Shown here: positions 24,762-32,842 of the stretch, in pieces
Layout of the letters: the number at the start of each line of letters is the position of its first letter
How positions within the stretch are numbered: position 1 is the first letter of the stretch
Assembly (NCBI RefSeq): GCF_030770395.1
Contig: NZ_CP132480.1
Location: 1,976,713-2,040,712 of the forward strand
DNA: 64,000 nucleotides
Direction: 5' to 3'
Source: Telluria beijingensis
Lineage (GTDB): Bacteria > Pseudomonadota > Gammaproteobacteria > Burkholderiales > Burkholderiaceae_D
The notes under the pieces: model-generated
What the model was told of the DNA's origin: nothing
What the model saw: the letters and a program-made list of their open reading frames with translations, nothing else
Databases searched by the model: none
Position numbers and translations under genes: made by a program

Positions 24762-27646
24762 AGCGCCATGCCATCGCCCTGGCCGCCCTGCTCTCCTGCG
24801 GGGCCGCCGTAGCGCAGGACGGCCTGTACGTGCGCGGCGCCTTCAATGGCTGGGGCACCGCCGCCCCGCTCGCGGCCAAGGGCGATGGCATTTACCAGGC
24901 CGACGTCGAGGTCATGCCCGGCAACCATGCCTTCAAGCTGGGTACCGGCGACTGGAGCGCGGAATGGGTGATCGATCCCGACAAGAGCACCAGCGTCAAG
25001 CCCGATACCGATTACCGGCTGGAGCGGCAGTCCGGTCCCGAGACCTTCCTGTTCGTGCGCCAGCCGGGCACCTACCGCTTCACGATCGATACGCGCGACA
25101 AGGCGGCCCCAAGGCTCAGGGTGGCGCGCATCGCCGACGCCAGGCGCGATACCGGTATCGACCCGCATGCCGGCCACGCGGCCCAGGCCAGCCAGCAATG
25201 GCCGACCTGGGACGGCAAGGTGGAAACCGTGCGCTACTCGACGCCGGATGCGAACGCGCCGCTGCGTCGCTACGTCCAGTCGAGCACCATGCTGCTGCGC
25301 GATCCCGGTCCGCAGCACGTCGCCTACGCCGAAGAGGACGGGCTGCCGCGCGTACGCAGCGGCAACCTGGCCTTCGACGCCCTGTTCGCCATGGCGGGCC
25401 GCGAGATGCGCCAGAATTCGGTCAGCCAGATCAACGACGGCAACTACAACGGCGGCAACGCGATCGACTGCGCCTGCTTCGCCACCGGCGAGAAATGGGC
25501 CTATGTCTGGACCCGCGACCTGTCGTACGCGGCCGACCTTGGGCTGGCGATGCTCGACCCGCAGCGGGTGCGCAATTCACTGGATTTCAAGCTCTCGGGC
25601 TGGCGTCCCGATATCAAGGTGGCGCCGCAGGTTCCCGGCTCGCCAGACGGCCTGCAGGTCGTGCAGGATACCGGTAGCGGCGGCAGCTGGCCGGTCAGCA
25701 CCGACAGGCTGACGTGGGCGCTGGCGGCCGAGGAGACGCTGCGCACCCTGCCCGCGCTAGAGCGCGCGCCGTTCGCCGCGCGCGCATTGAAAGCGCTGTC
25801 GAACACGATCGAGATCGACCGCGTGGCCGCTTTCGATTCGGTCACGGGCCTGTACACGGGAGAAGAATCCTTCCTCGACTGGCGCGACCAGAGCTATGCC
25901 GCCTGGATCCCGGGCGACCTGGCGTCGATGGCAAGTTCGAAAGCGCTGTCGACCAATGTCGTCTATTACCAGGCGCTGAACCTGGCGGCGAAGCTGGCGC
26001 GCGAACACAAAGATACGCAAAAGGCGCAGCGCTATGCAGGCTGGGCGCTAGACCTGAAGCGGGCGATCAACACGCATCTGTGGCTTCCGGACACAGGCAT
26101 GTACAGCAGCCTCACCGCCGGCCACCTGGACAACGCACCGCTGCATAAATTCGACTGGCTGGGCCAGGCGCTGGCCATCGTCAGCGGCGTGGCCGACGAG
26201 CGCCAGGCGCGCGCGATCCTGGCGCACTATCCACATGGCCCGCTGGGCGCGCCGATGATCTGGCCGCAGCAGATTGGCGCCCCGGTCTACCACAACCGTT
26301 CGAGCTGGCCGTTCGTGACCGCCTATGGCTTGCGCGCGGCGGCGCAGGGCAGGAACGTGGCGGTAGCCGACGTCGCCTACGCCTCGCTGATGCGCGGCGC
26401 GGCGGTCAACCTGTCGAATATGGAAAACCTCGAGTGGCTGTCCGGCCAGCCGCTGCTGCTCGACGAGAACAATCCCGACCTGAGCGGCCCGGTGATCAAC
26501 TCGCGCCGCCAGCTATGGTCGGTCGGCGGCTACCTCGGCATGGTGATCGGGAATGTGTTTGGCGTGCAGACGCTGGACGACGCCATCGCACTGCGCCCCT
26601 TCATCACTTCGAAGCTGCGCCGCGACACCTTCGGCGGCACGAACGAGATCGCGCTGCACGACCTGCGCCTGCACGGCAAGCGCATCGACGTGCGCCTGCA
26701 GTTGCCGGCAGCGAGCGAGCAGGACGGCTATTACACCGTCGAGCGCATCGTCCTGAATGGCAAGCCGGTCAAGGACACGATCCGCCTGCCTGAGCTGGCC
26801 GACACCAACCGCATCGAGATCGTGCTGGGCAAACTGGTGGCGGGCCAGCAGGACATCCGCCGCGTGAACGCCAATCCCTACGAGGAGGCAAGCGCAGTCT
26901 TTGGGCCGCGCGAGCCAAGCATCGACCGCCTGGAACGTGCATCTTCCGGCCCGGTCACCCTGCAGATCGGCGCCAACGGCAACGCCGCCAACGTGCGCTA
27001 CCGCGTCTATCGCGACGGCAAGCTGGTTGCCGACGAGCTGCCAGCCGGGGCCTGGCGCGATCCCAAGGCGAGTGCGACGTCCTGCTACGCGGTCGAAGCG
27101 CAGTTCACCGACAGCGGCAACGTCAGCCACCACAGCCAGCCGCGCTGCGTCGATGCGGGAATCGAGATTCCCGTGACGGATGCGCGCGTGCAGTCGAACC
27201 TGCAGGCGACGGCGCCCGATGCGCGCTTCACCCGGCCACACCTGAAGGACTGGGGCCAGCCGGAAGACCGCTTCGCCATCGACGGCATCCGCATCGAGCA
27301 GGCTGGCGACTACCGGCTCCAGGTGCGCTACCACAACGGCGCCAACCAGGTGAACCTGGGCATCAGCGGCGGCGTGAAGTGGCTGGCGCTCAAGGACAGC
27401 ACCGGCAAGGTCGTGGCCCAGGGCGTGATCCAGTTGCCGCATGCGCCGCTGCTCAAGCAGGACACGCCGAGCGTGTACTCGACGCCGCTGGCGGCGCGCG
27501 TCAAGGCGGGCAGCTACCGCCTCGAGATGACGGACTTCTACAATATGAGTTATCTCGAGAGTAACCGCAGCTTCACCGGCGCCGGTGGCGCCGAGCCGTC
27601 GAACCGCTTCGACATCTACGGCGTGCGCCTGCTGCGTGTGAAGTGA
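24758..27646 (+). CDS. Secreted six-hairpin glycosidase with N-terminal starch-binding-like domain
   Basis: 962 residues. Signal peptide to AAVAQ (19), then an E-set/CBM48-like module (about 20-120) with VRGAFNGWG and NHAFKLGTGDWSAEW. The large (alpha/alpha)6 domain (about 150-690) has YVWTRDLSYAADLGLAML, DTGSGGSWPV, LDWRDQSYAAWIPGDLASM and WPFVTAYGLRAA, resembling glucoamylase/amylo-1,6-glucosidase families. Two beta-rich modules follow (about 700-800 and 800-960). Predicted exo-acting alpha-glucan hydrolase or debranching enzyme working with the coupled GH13. The exact GH family and catalytic acids were not assigned. Same operator-controlled unit as the preceding gene. Confidence 0.8.
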   Translation: MKRHAIALAALLSCGAAVAQDGLYVRGAFNGWGTAAPLAAKGDGIYQADVEVMPGNHAFKLGTGDWSAEWVIDPDKSTSVKPDTDYRLERQSGPETFLFVRQPGTYRFTIDTRDKAAPRLRVARIADARRDTGIDPHAGHAAQASQQWPTWDGKVETVRYSTPDANAPLRRYVQSSTMLLRDPGPQHVAYAEEDGLPRVRSGNLAFDALFAMAGREMRQNSVSQINDGNYNGGNAIDCACFATGEKWAYVWTRDLSYAADLGLAMLDPQRVRNSLDFKLSGWRPDIKVAPQVPGSPDGLQVVQDTGSGGSWPVSTDRLTWALAAEETLRTLPALERAPFAARALKALSNTIEIDRVAAFDSVTGLYTGEESFLDWRDQSYAAWIPGDLASMASSKALSTNVVYYQALNLAAKLAREHKDTQKAQRYAGWALDLKRAINTHLWLPDTGMYSSLTAGHLDNAPLHKFDWLGQALAIVSGVADERQARAILAHYPHGPLGAPMIWPQQIGAPVYHNRSSWPFVTAYGLRAAAQGRNVAVADVAYASLMRGAAVNLSNMENLEWLSGQPLLLDENNPDLSGPVINSRRQLWSVGGYLGMVIGNVFGVQTLDDAIALRPFITSKLRRDTFGGTNEIALHDLRLHGKRIDVRLQLPAASEQDGYYTVERIVLNGKPVKDTIRLPELADTNRIEIVLGKLVAGQQDIRRVNANPYEEASAVFGPREPSIDRLERASSGPVTLQIGANGNAANVRYRVYRDGKLVADELPAGAWRDPKASATSCYAVEAQFTDSGNVSHHSQPRCVDAGIEIPVTDARVQSNLQATAPDARFTRPHLKDWGQPEDRFAIDGIRIEQAGDYRLQVRYHNGANQVNLGISGGVKWLALKDSTGKVVAQGVIQLPHAPLLKQDTPSVYSTPLAARVKAGSYRLEMTDFYNMSYLESNRSFTGAGGAEPSNRFDIYGVRLLRVK

Positions 27647-27658
27647 GAGGCCGACCGC

Positions 27659-28645
27659 TTACGCGGTCTCGAACGTCCCGTTGATGGGGCGCGGATCGCC
27701 GCGCCCCTTTTCCGACACCAGCAACTTGAGCCGCCCTTCAAGCACGCGGAACTCGAACGGCGTCGCCATCTTGCTCACTTCCCCATCGGCAGCCACCTTC
27801 AGCCGCTTGCGTCCATAGAACGATGGCGTGCGCACGGTCATGCTCTTGAACGGGAACGCGATCACGTCGCCGCCCGCACCGAGCTTGCCGAAGGCGCCGC
27901 GGATTAGCAAACCCAGCAGCCCGAGTTTACCCATCGGCTTGGGCGCCAGCGCCACCAACTGCCCTTCTTCGACCGCCTCGGTCAGGTCTTCCATGCCGAC
28001 CTGCTCCATCTGCAGCCGATTATTGCCAACGAACAAGGTCGTGGTGCGCAGGCGTTGTTCCTTGCCGTCGAGCTCGAGCGTGATGCGCAGGTGGCGGTGC
28101 GGGCGCAAGGCCATCTTGATCGCCGACAGGAAGGCCACGACACGGCTGCGGCCATACTCGCGCTTGTCGTGTTCGCGTTCCTCCAGCAGCGCCGGATACA
28201 GGCCCACGCTGGCATTGACCAGGAAGATCTTGTTGTTGAGCATGCCGATCTGCACCGGCCTGACCTCGGCGCGCAGCATCGCATACACCGCCTCGGCCAG
28301 GTCTTCCGGAATGCCGTGGGTGCGGCCGAAGTAGTTAAATGTTCCCTGCGGCAGCACGCCGAACAGGCAACCGGCCAGCACCGCCTGGTGCGCCACCGTG
28401 TTGATGGTGCCGTCGCCGCCGGCCGCGACCAGCACGCCGTCGCTGGCGACCGCCTTGCCTGCCATCTCGCGCGCAATGTCTTCCAGCCGCTCCGGCTTGT
28501 CGACCACCTCCAAATGACAGACCCGGCCCGACCTGTCCATGACCTCGCGGATCGTCGAGATGCGTTCTTCGGTCTCGGAATGCCCGGAACCGGCATTCAA
28601 GACGATGTAGAAATGGGCGTCGGGCAGCAGCTCGGTGGGTGGCAT
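27659..28645 (-). CDS. Diacylglycerol kinase-like lipid kinase
   Basis: 328 residues of the DagK/YegS fold: N-terminal FYIVLNAGSGH, the nucleotide loop AAGGDGTINTVA, PQGTFNYFGRTHGI and NASVGLYPAL, with a C-terminal beta domain (KRLKVAADGE). Family enzymes phosphorylate diacylglycerol, phosphatidylglycerol or related lipids at the inner membrane face. Cytosolic with no transmembrane segments. It is convergent with the glycosidase gene, 12 bases apart. Lipid substrate unknown. Confidence 0.88.
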   Translation of the reverse strand: MPPTELLPDAHFYIVLNAGSGHSETEERISTIREVMDRSGRVCHLEVVDKPERLEDIAREMAGKAVASDGVLVAAGGDGTINTVAHQAVLAGCLFGVLPQGTFNYFGRTHGIPEDLAEAVYAMLRAEVRPVQIGMLNNKIFLVNASVGLYPALLEEREHDKREYGRSRVVAFLSAIKMALRPHRHLRITLELDGKEQRLRTTTLFVGNNRLQMEQVGMEDLTEAVEEGQLVALAPKPMGKLGLLGLLIRGAFGKLGAGGDVIAFPFKSMTVRTPSFYGRKRLKVAADGEVSKMATPFEFRVLEGRLKLLVSEKGRGDPRPINGTFETA

Positions 28646-28722
28646 CGCAGGGTCGATTCGATCAGGTGGCGTTGAGGATGCGCCATCGTATCACCGTCAA
28701 TACCGCGCGCAAGGTGCGCTAC

Positions 28723-29238
28723 TCAACCATCCAGCTCCGTCAGATAGACGTCGACCGGCGGCTGGCCCGGCGCCAGGGTGGCGCGGCGCGTGAAGCGCAG
28801 GCCGAGGCGCTGCAGCAGCGCGATGGAGGGGGCGTTGCCGGGCGCGACGATCGCCGCCAGGCGCCGGATGCCCAGCGCCGCCGCATGGCGCACCGCCGCC
28901 TGCCCCGCCTCGAGGGCGTAGCCGTGGCCGCGATGCGCGGGCAGGAAGGCATAGCCGATGTCGACGTCGTCCAGCGTATCGCGCTTGACCAGGCCGGAGA
29001 GACCCAGCGGCATGCCGTCTTCCAGCCGCTCGACCAGGTATAGCGAATGCCCGTGTTTCGCCTGCATCGCGATCGGCCCGTCGCGCAGCCCGCGCCGCGC
29101 GGCGTCGACGCTGCGCAGCTGGCGGTCGCCGATATGCTCGATGAAGGCGGGGTCGTTCACCAGCGCCAGGTAGAAGGGCGCGTCGTCCTCGGTCACGAGG
29201 CGCAGGCGCAGGCGGTCGGTGCGGAGGATGTCGGTCAT
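28723..29238 (-). CDS. GNAT N-acetyltransferase, RimJ/RimL-like
   Basis: 171 residues. N-terminal TDRLRLRLVTEDDAPFYLAL, the acceptor-side IGYAFLPAHRGHGYALEAG with the acetyl-CoA pyrophosphate loop R-G-H-G-Y, and the LGIRRLAAIVAPGNAPSIAL strand-helix that ends GNAT folds. Transfers acetyl from acetyl-CoA to an unknown amine. It is 15 bases after another GNAT gene on the same strand and is probably co-transcribed; the pair do not look like a recent duplication. Confidence 0.87.
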   Translation of the reverse strand: MTDILRTDRLRLRLVTEDDAPFYLALVNDPAFIEHIGDRQLRSVDAARRGLRDGPIAMQAKHGHSLYLVERLEDGMPLGLSGLVKRDTLDDVDIGYAFLPAHRGHGYALEAGQAAVRHAAALGIRRLAAIVAPGNAPSIALLQRLGLRFTRRATLAPGQPPVDVYLTELDG

Positions 29239-29253
29239 CCCCCGATCATACGC

Positions 29254-29781
29254 CTACTCGTCCGCGGTCGGCCAGTGGTCGGGATCCTGCAGCAGCTGGT
29301 ACATCACATAGGCGTCGACGTGGCCCAGGCGCTTGTGGCGGAAGGCCTTGGGCAGGGTGCCGACGATGGCGAAACCCAGCTTCTTCCACAGCCCGATGGC
29401 GGCGGCATTGGTGCTCACCACGTGGTTGAACTGCATCGCCAGGTAGCCCTGGCCGCGCGCTTCGTCAAGGCTGTGCTCGCCCATCAGGCGGCCGATGCCC
29501 GCGCCCTGCGCCGACGGGCTGACCATGTACGAGGCATTGGCCACGTGGTGGCCGCGCCCGACCTGGTTCGGCACCAGGCGGTACATGCCCAGCACGCGCC
29601 CGCCGGTGCTCACGGCGACGAAGCTGCGCACGCCCTGGCCCAGCCAGTAATGGTGACCGGCCTCGCGCGAGGTCGCAGTGGTGAATACATAGCTCTCGCC
29701 GGCCACGACATGGGCACAAAAAATGGTCCAGATCGCCTCGAAGTCGGCTTCGGCGGCGGGACGGATTTCAATATCTCTCAC
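29254..29781 (-). CDS. GNAT N-acetyltransferase, PAT/Bar-like
   Basis: 175 residues with EIRPAAEADFEAIWTIF at the N-terminus, YMVSPSAQGAGIGRLMGEH (acetyl-CoA loop Q-G-A-G-I-G) and FNHVVSTNAAAIGLWKKLGF near the C-terminus. The second half resembles N-acyltransferases of the phosphinothricin/amino-acid type. Substrate unknown. It heads the two-gene GNAT unit and diverges from the phasin gene across a 289-base region. Confidence 0.87.
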   Translation of the reverse strand: MRDIEIRPAAEADFEAIWTIFCAHVVAGESYVFTTATSREAGHHYWLGQGVRSFVAVSTGGRVLGMYRLVPNQVGRGHHVANASYMVSPSAQGAGIGRLMGEHSLDEARGQGYLAMQFNHVVSTNAAAIGLWKKLGFAIVGTLPKAFRHKRLGHVDAYVMYQLLQDPDHWPTADE

Positions 29782-29998
29782 GACTATCTTAATACGAATG
29801 CCAACAATGGCAATCAGCTATTTTGCCTGAATTCTCACGAATTTTCACACACCCACCGAAATCGCCGAACCGCTGCTGCGCCTCATGCTCACGCCAGTGG
29901 ACCACCAAAACGTAGCAATTTTGGCACAAGTGGCATGAGGCCAAACAAACAATGCTGCGATGCAATATTACCCGTTATAAATAAGGCACGGTTGTGCG

Positions 29999-30027
29999 TT
30001 GCAACACCCGCCAATCGTGGTTACACT
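29999..30027 (+). promoter_or_regulatory. Predicted promoter of phasin gene
   Basis: TTGCAA (29999-30004), 17-base spacer, TACACT (30022-30027). The -35 lies in the palindrome GTTGCAAC, and TGC/GCA-rich words (TGCTGCGATGCA) lie about 40 bases upstream. These could be contacts for a PhaR-type repressor, which controls phasin genes in related bacteria; that assignment is inference. Confidence 0.5.
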
Positions 30028-30070
30028 GGCAGATATTGCAGCGCGCCATACTTGACCGATAGGAAACCCG

Positions 30071-30790
30071 ATGACCTCACTTCCCGAGCAATTGTCCGCA
30101 GCATCTACCAGGCAACTGAGCGCCCAGCTGGATGCGCAGTTCCGCATTTTCCATACCTTTGCCGCCCAAGCGCTGGACAACGTCAGCCGCCTCGCCTCGC
30201 TCAACCTGTCCGCCTCGCGCGCGTCGGTCGAGCGCTCGTCGCAGACCCTGCGCCAGCTGGCCGAAGCGACCCAGCCGCGCGACCTGCTGGTGCTGCGCAC
30301 CCACGCCGAGCAGCAGGTGCGCGGCCTGGTCGACTACGGCCGCGAACTGTTCAACATCACCGCCAATGCCCAGCCCTACGGCTTGCGCACGATCGCGGCG
30401 CCAGCGGCGCCAGCAGCCGCGTCGCCAGTCGCGGTTGCGGAGATCGTCCACGAAACGCCGGTTGCCGAGGCGCCGCCGGAAGCCCAGCAAGCTGCGGCTG
30501 CGGCCGCGGAACCTGCACCGGAACCGGCCGCGGAACCAGCGCCGGCGCCAGTGCCGACGCCTGAAGCCTTCGTGGTCGAGCAGGCCGAACCGATTGCCAC
30601 CGCGGCCGAGGTACAGGCGACCATCCTCGAGGAGCCGGTGCCCGTGTCCGAGCCGAAGCCGATCGCCAAGGCCGTCGGCAAGGGCGCCCCGAAGGCCGCC
30701 GCCGCGCCGCAACCGCTCGCGGCCCCGGTCGAGGACAAGGATTCGGCCACCGTCACCCGCATCGGCGCGCCGCCGAAGCGCCGCAAGTAG
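30071..30790 (+). CDS. phaP: Phasin family protein
   Basis: 239 residues. The first ~105 form the phasin domain: amphipathic helices with LSAQLDAQFRIFHTFAAQALDNVSRLASLN and VRGLVDYGRELFNITANAQPY. The rest is an Ala/Pro/Glu-rich, low-complexity tail ending in a short basic segment (APPKRRK), as in PhaP proteins of Burkholderiales. Phasins coat polyhydroxyalkanoate granules and control their size. TAGGAAACC precedes the start. Single-gene unit whose terminator has been interrupted by the MITE just downstream. Confidence 0.9.
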   Translation: MTSLPEQLSAASTRQLSAQLDAQFRIFHTFAAQALDNVSRLASLNLSASRASVERSSQTLRQLAEATQPRDLLVLRTHAEQQVRGLVDYGRELFNITANAQPYGLRTIAAPAAPAAASPVAVAEIVHETPVAEAPPEAQQAAAAAAEPAPEPAAEPAPAPVPTPEAFVVEQAEPIATAAEVQATILEEPVPVSEPKPIAKAVGKGAPKAAAAPQPLAAPVEDKDSATVTRIGAPPKRRK

Positions 30791-30851
30791 GCCGCGCACG
30801 CTGCGGCGAACGAGGCCGCGGAATGCGCCGGACTGGCAAAACGACTACACT

Positions 30852-31053
30852 AGCGGGCTCTGGCCCTAATGCCGTTAAGTTAGCGTAAAAACCGTCGTTC
30901 CCGCTAAGGCGGGAACCTAATTCTGCGAGCGTTTCGACGACGTTAGCAGAACTTGGGTTCCCGCCTTCGCGGGAAGTCGTTACCTCCAGTGGAGGTAACG
31001 ACGTGGTGGCTACTCTTAACTTAACGGCATTAGGCTCTGGCCCGCTTTTTTTT
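30852..31053 (+). terminator. Phasin terminator split by MITE insertion
   Basis: Removing the element and one target copy rejoins AGCGGGC-TCTG-GCCCGCT followed by T7: a perfect seven-bp stem, tetraloop and U-tract. The left arm is now at 30852-30858 and the right arm plus T-run at 31040-31053. The two arms could still pair around the highly folded element. Confidence 0.8.
30866..31033. mobile_element. 168-bp MITE with 17-bp inverted ends and 9-bp target duplication
   Basis: Ends are perfect inverted repeats CTAATGCCGTTAAGTTA (30866-30882 and 31017-31033). Flanking direct copies of GCTCTGGCC (30857-30865 and 31034-31042) are the target-site duplication. Inside are two inverted REP-like stems (30893-30917 and 30952-30980, core CCCGCC..GGCGGG) and a 12-bp-arm palindrome (GTCGTTACCTCC-AGT-GGAGGTAACGAC split at 30976-31002). 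There is no coding capacity, so mobilisation must come from a transposase elsewhere; a nine-base duplication fits several DDE IS families but I do not name one. Confidence 0.9.
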
Positions 31054-31078
31054 CGGGGCCCATTTCCAAGGATCTCGA

Positions 31079-32842
31079 ATGAGTTTGTCCAGGCTGATCG
31101 GCGGCTTCGTGCGCCGGCATTGGCAATCCTATGCCTCGTCGGCGGTCATGCTGGTCGGCGTGGCGATCTGCACCGTCCTCATCCCGCGCACGGTCGGCGC
31201 GCTGGTCGACGCCCTCGCCGCCAACCGCCTCGGCCAGCACGAACTGCTGGTCGGGATCGCCGAGCTGCTCGCGCTCGGCGTGGCGATCTACGTGCTGCGG
31301 GTCTGCTGGCGCATCCGCCTGTACTCGGCCGCCTACCAGCTGGGCGTCGAGCTGCGCACCCGGCTCTACGCGCGCCTGGCCGCGCAAGGCCCGGCCTTCT
31401 ACCAGCGCCAGCGCACCGGCGACCTGATGGCGCTGGCCACCAACGACATCGACGCCATCGAGATGGCGGCCGGCGAAGCGCTGCTGGCCGCCTTCGACGG
31501 TACGCTGACCCTGGTCATGGTGCTGGGCATCATGATGCTGGGAGTCGACTGGCGCCTGGCCCTGGTCGCGCTGCTGCCGTTCCCGCTGATGGGCCTCGCG
31601 TTCTGGTATATCTCGACCCACATCCACACCGCCGAAGGCGATGCGCTCAAGCGCTTCTCCGCGCTCAACGACCATGTACAGGAATCGCTGTCCGGCGTAC
31701 GTACCCTGCGCGCCCTCGGCCTGGAAGGCCGCAGCGCGGCGCAGTTCGGTGAACTGGCCGGCAATGCCGCGCGGGCCAGCCTGACGGCGCAGAAATGGGA
31801 AGCCGCCTATGAACCGGCGGTCGGCCTCACGCTCACCGCCGCCACCGGCCTCACGCTCGGCCTGGGCGGCTACCTGGTGTGGCAAAACGAACTGACAGTC
31901 GGCGCCCTGACCAGCTTCACGATGTACCTGGGCCAGCTGATCTGGCCGATGTTCGCGGCCGGCTGGGTGCTGGCCCTGATCGAACGCGGCCGCGCCGGCC
32001 TGGCGCGCCTGCAGCCCCTGCTCGACGCCCCGCTGTCGGTCGAGGACACCGGCACCATCGACAAGGTCGGCCAGGGCCCGCTGGTGTTCGATGGCGTCAC
32101 CTTCGCCTACGGCGGCGCCGACGCGAACCTGCAGAAGCCGGCGCTCGATCGCGTGTCGCTGACCTTGGCCCCTGGCCAGACCCTGGGCCTGGTCGGCCCG
32201 ACCGGCTCCGGCAAGTCGACCCTGCTGCGGGTGCTGCTGCGCCAGGCCACGCCGCAGGCCGGACGGGCCGAATGGGCCGGCCAGCCGCTCGACGCCTACC
32301 GCCTTTCGGCCCTGCGCGCCGCCACCAGCTGGGTGCCGCAGGAATCCTTCCTGTTCTCGGCCTCGATCGCGGAGAACATCGCGCTGGCCCGCCCCGGCGC
32401 CTCGCGCGACGAGGTGATGGCGGCGGCGCGCATGGCCGACATCCACGACGACATCCTGCGCTTCCCGCAGGGCTACGATACACCGGTCGGCGAAAAAGGC
32501 ATCACCCTGTCGGGCGGCCAGCGCCAGCGGGTCGCGATCGCGCGCTCGCTGCTGGCCGACAGCTCGCTGCTGCTGCTCGACGACGCCCTGTCGGCGGTGG
32601 ACACCGGCACCGAGACCCGCATCCTGGAACACCTGGCCGAGCTGCGCCAGGCGCGGCCCGAGCGCGCCGCGATCATCGCCAGCCACCGTCTGTCGGCAGT
32701 GGTGGCGGCCGACCACATCGTCGTGCTGAAGGATGGCCGCGTGACCGAATCCGGCACCCACGACCAATTGCTCGCGCTGGACGGCTGGTATGCCAGCCAG
32801 TGGCGCTACCAACAACTGGAGGCCAGCCTTGATGCAATCTGA
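31079..32842 (+). CDS. mdlA: ABC exporter half-transporter, MdlA-like (degenerate site)
   Basis: 587 residues: six-helix type I exporter membrane domain (about 1-310) and an ATPase domain (about 335-580). Walker A GPTGSGKST (near 375), signature LSGGQRQR, and Walker B LLLLDDALSAVD, in which the catalytic glutamate is aspartate; the switch His is kept (SHRLS). An Asp at that place marks the degenerate site of heterodimeric exporters. It pairs with the next gene, whose start lies within its last 11 bases. Export substrate unknown (lipid-like or drug). Confidence 0.9.
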   Translation: MSLSRLIGGFVRRHWQSYASSAVMLVGVAICTVLIPRTVGALVDALAANRLGQHELLVGIAELLALGVAIYVLRVCWRIRLYSAAYQLGVELRTRLYARLAAQGPAFYQRQRTGDLMALATNDIDAIEMAAGEALLAAFDGTLTLVMVLGIMMLGVDWRLALVALLPFPLMGLAFWYISTHIHTAEGDALKRFSALNDHVQESLSGVRTLRALGLEGRSAAQFGELAGNAARASLTAQKWEAAYEPAVGLTLTAATGLTLGLGGYLVWQNELTVGALTSFTMYLGQLIWPMFAAGWVLALIERGRAGLARLQPLLDAPLSVEDTGTIDKVGQGPLVFDGVTFAYGGADANLQKPALDRVSLTLAPGQTLGLVGPTGSGKSTLLRVLLRQATPQAGRAEWAGQPLDAYRLSALRAATSWVPQESFLFSASIAENIALARPGASRDEVMAAARMADIHDDILRFPQGYDTPVGEKGITLSGGQRQRVAIARSLLADSSLLLLDDALSAVDTGTETRILEHLAELRQARPERAAIIASHRLSAVVAADHIVVLKDGRVTESGTHDQLLALDGWYASQWRYQQLEASLDAI

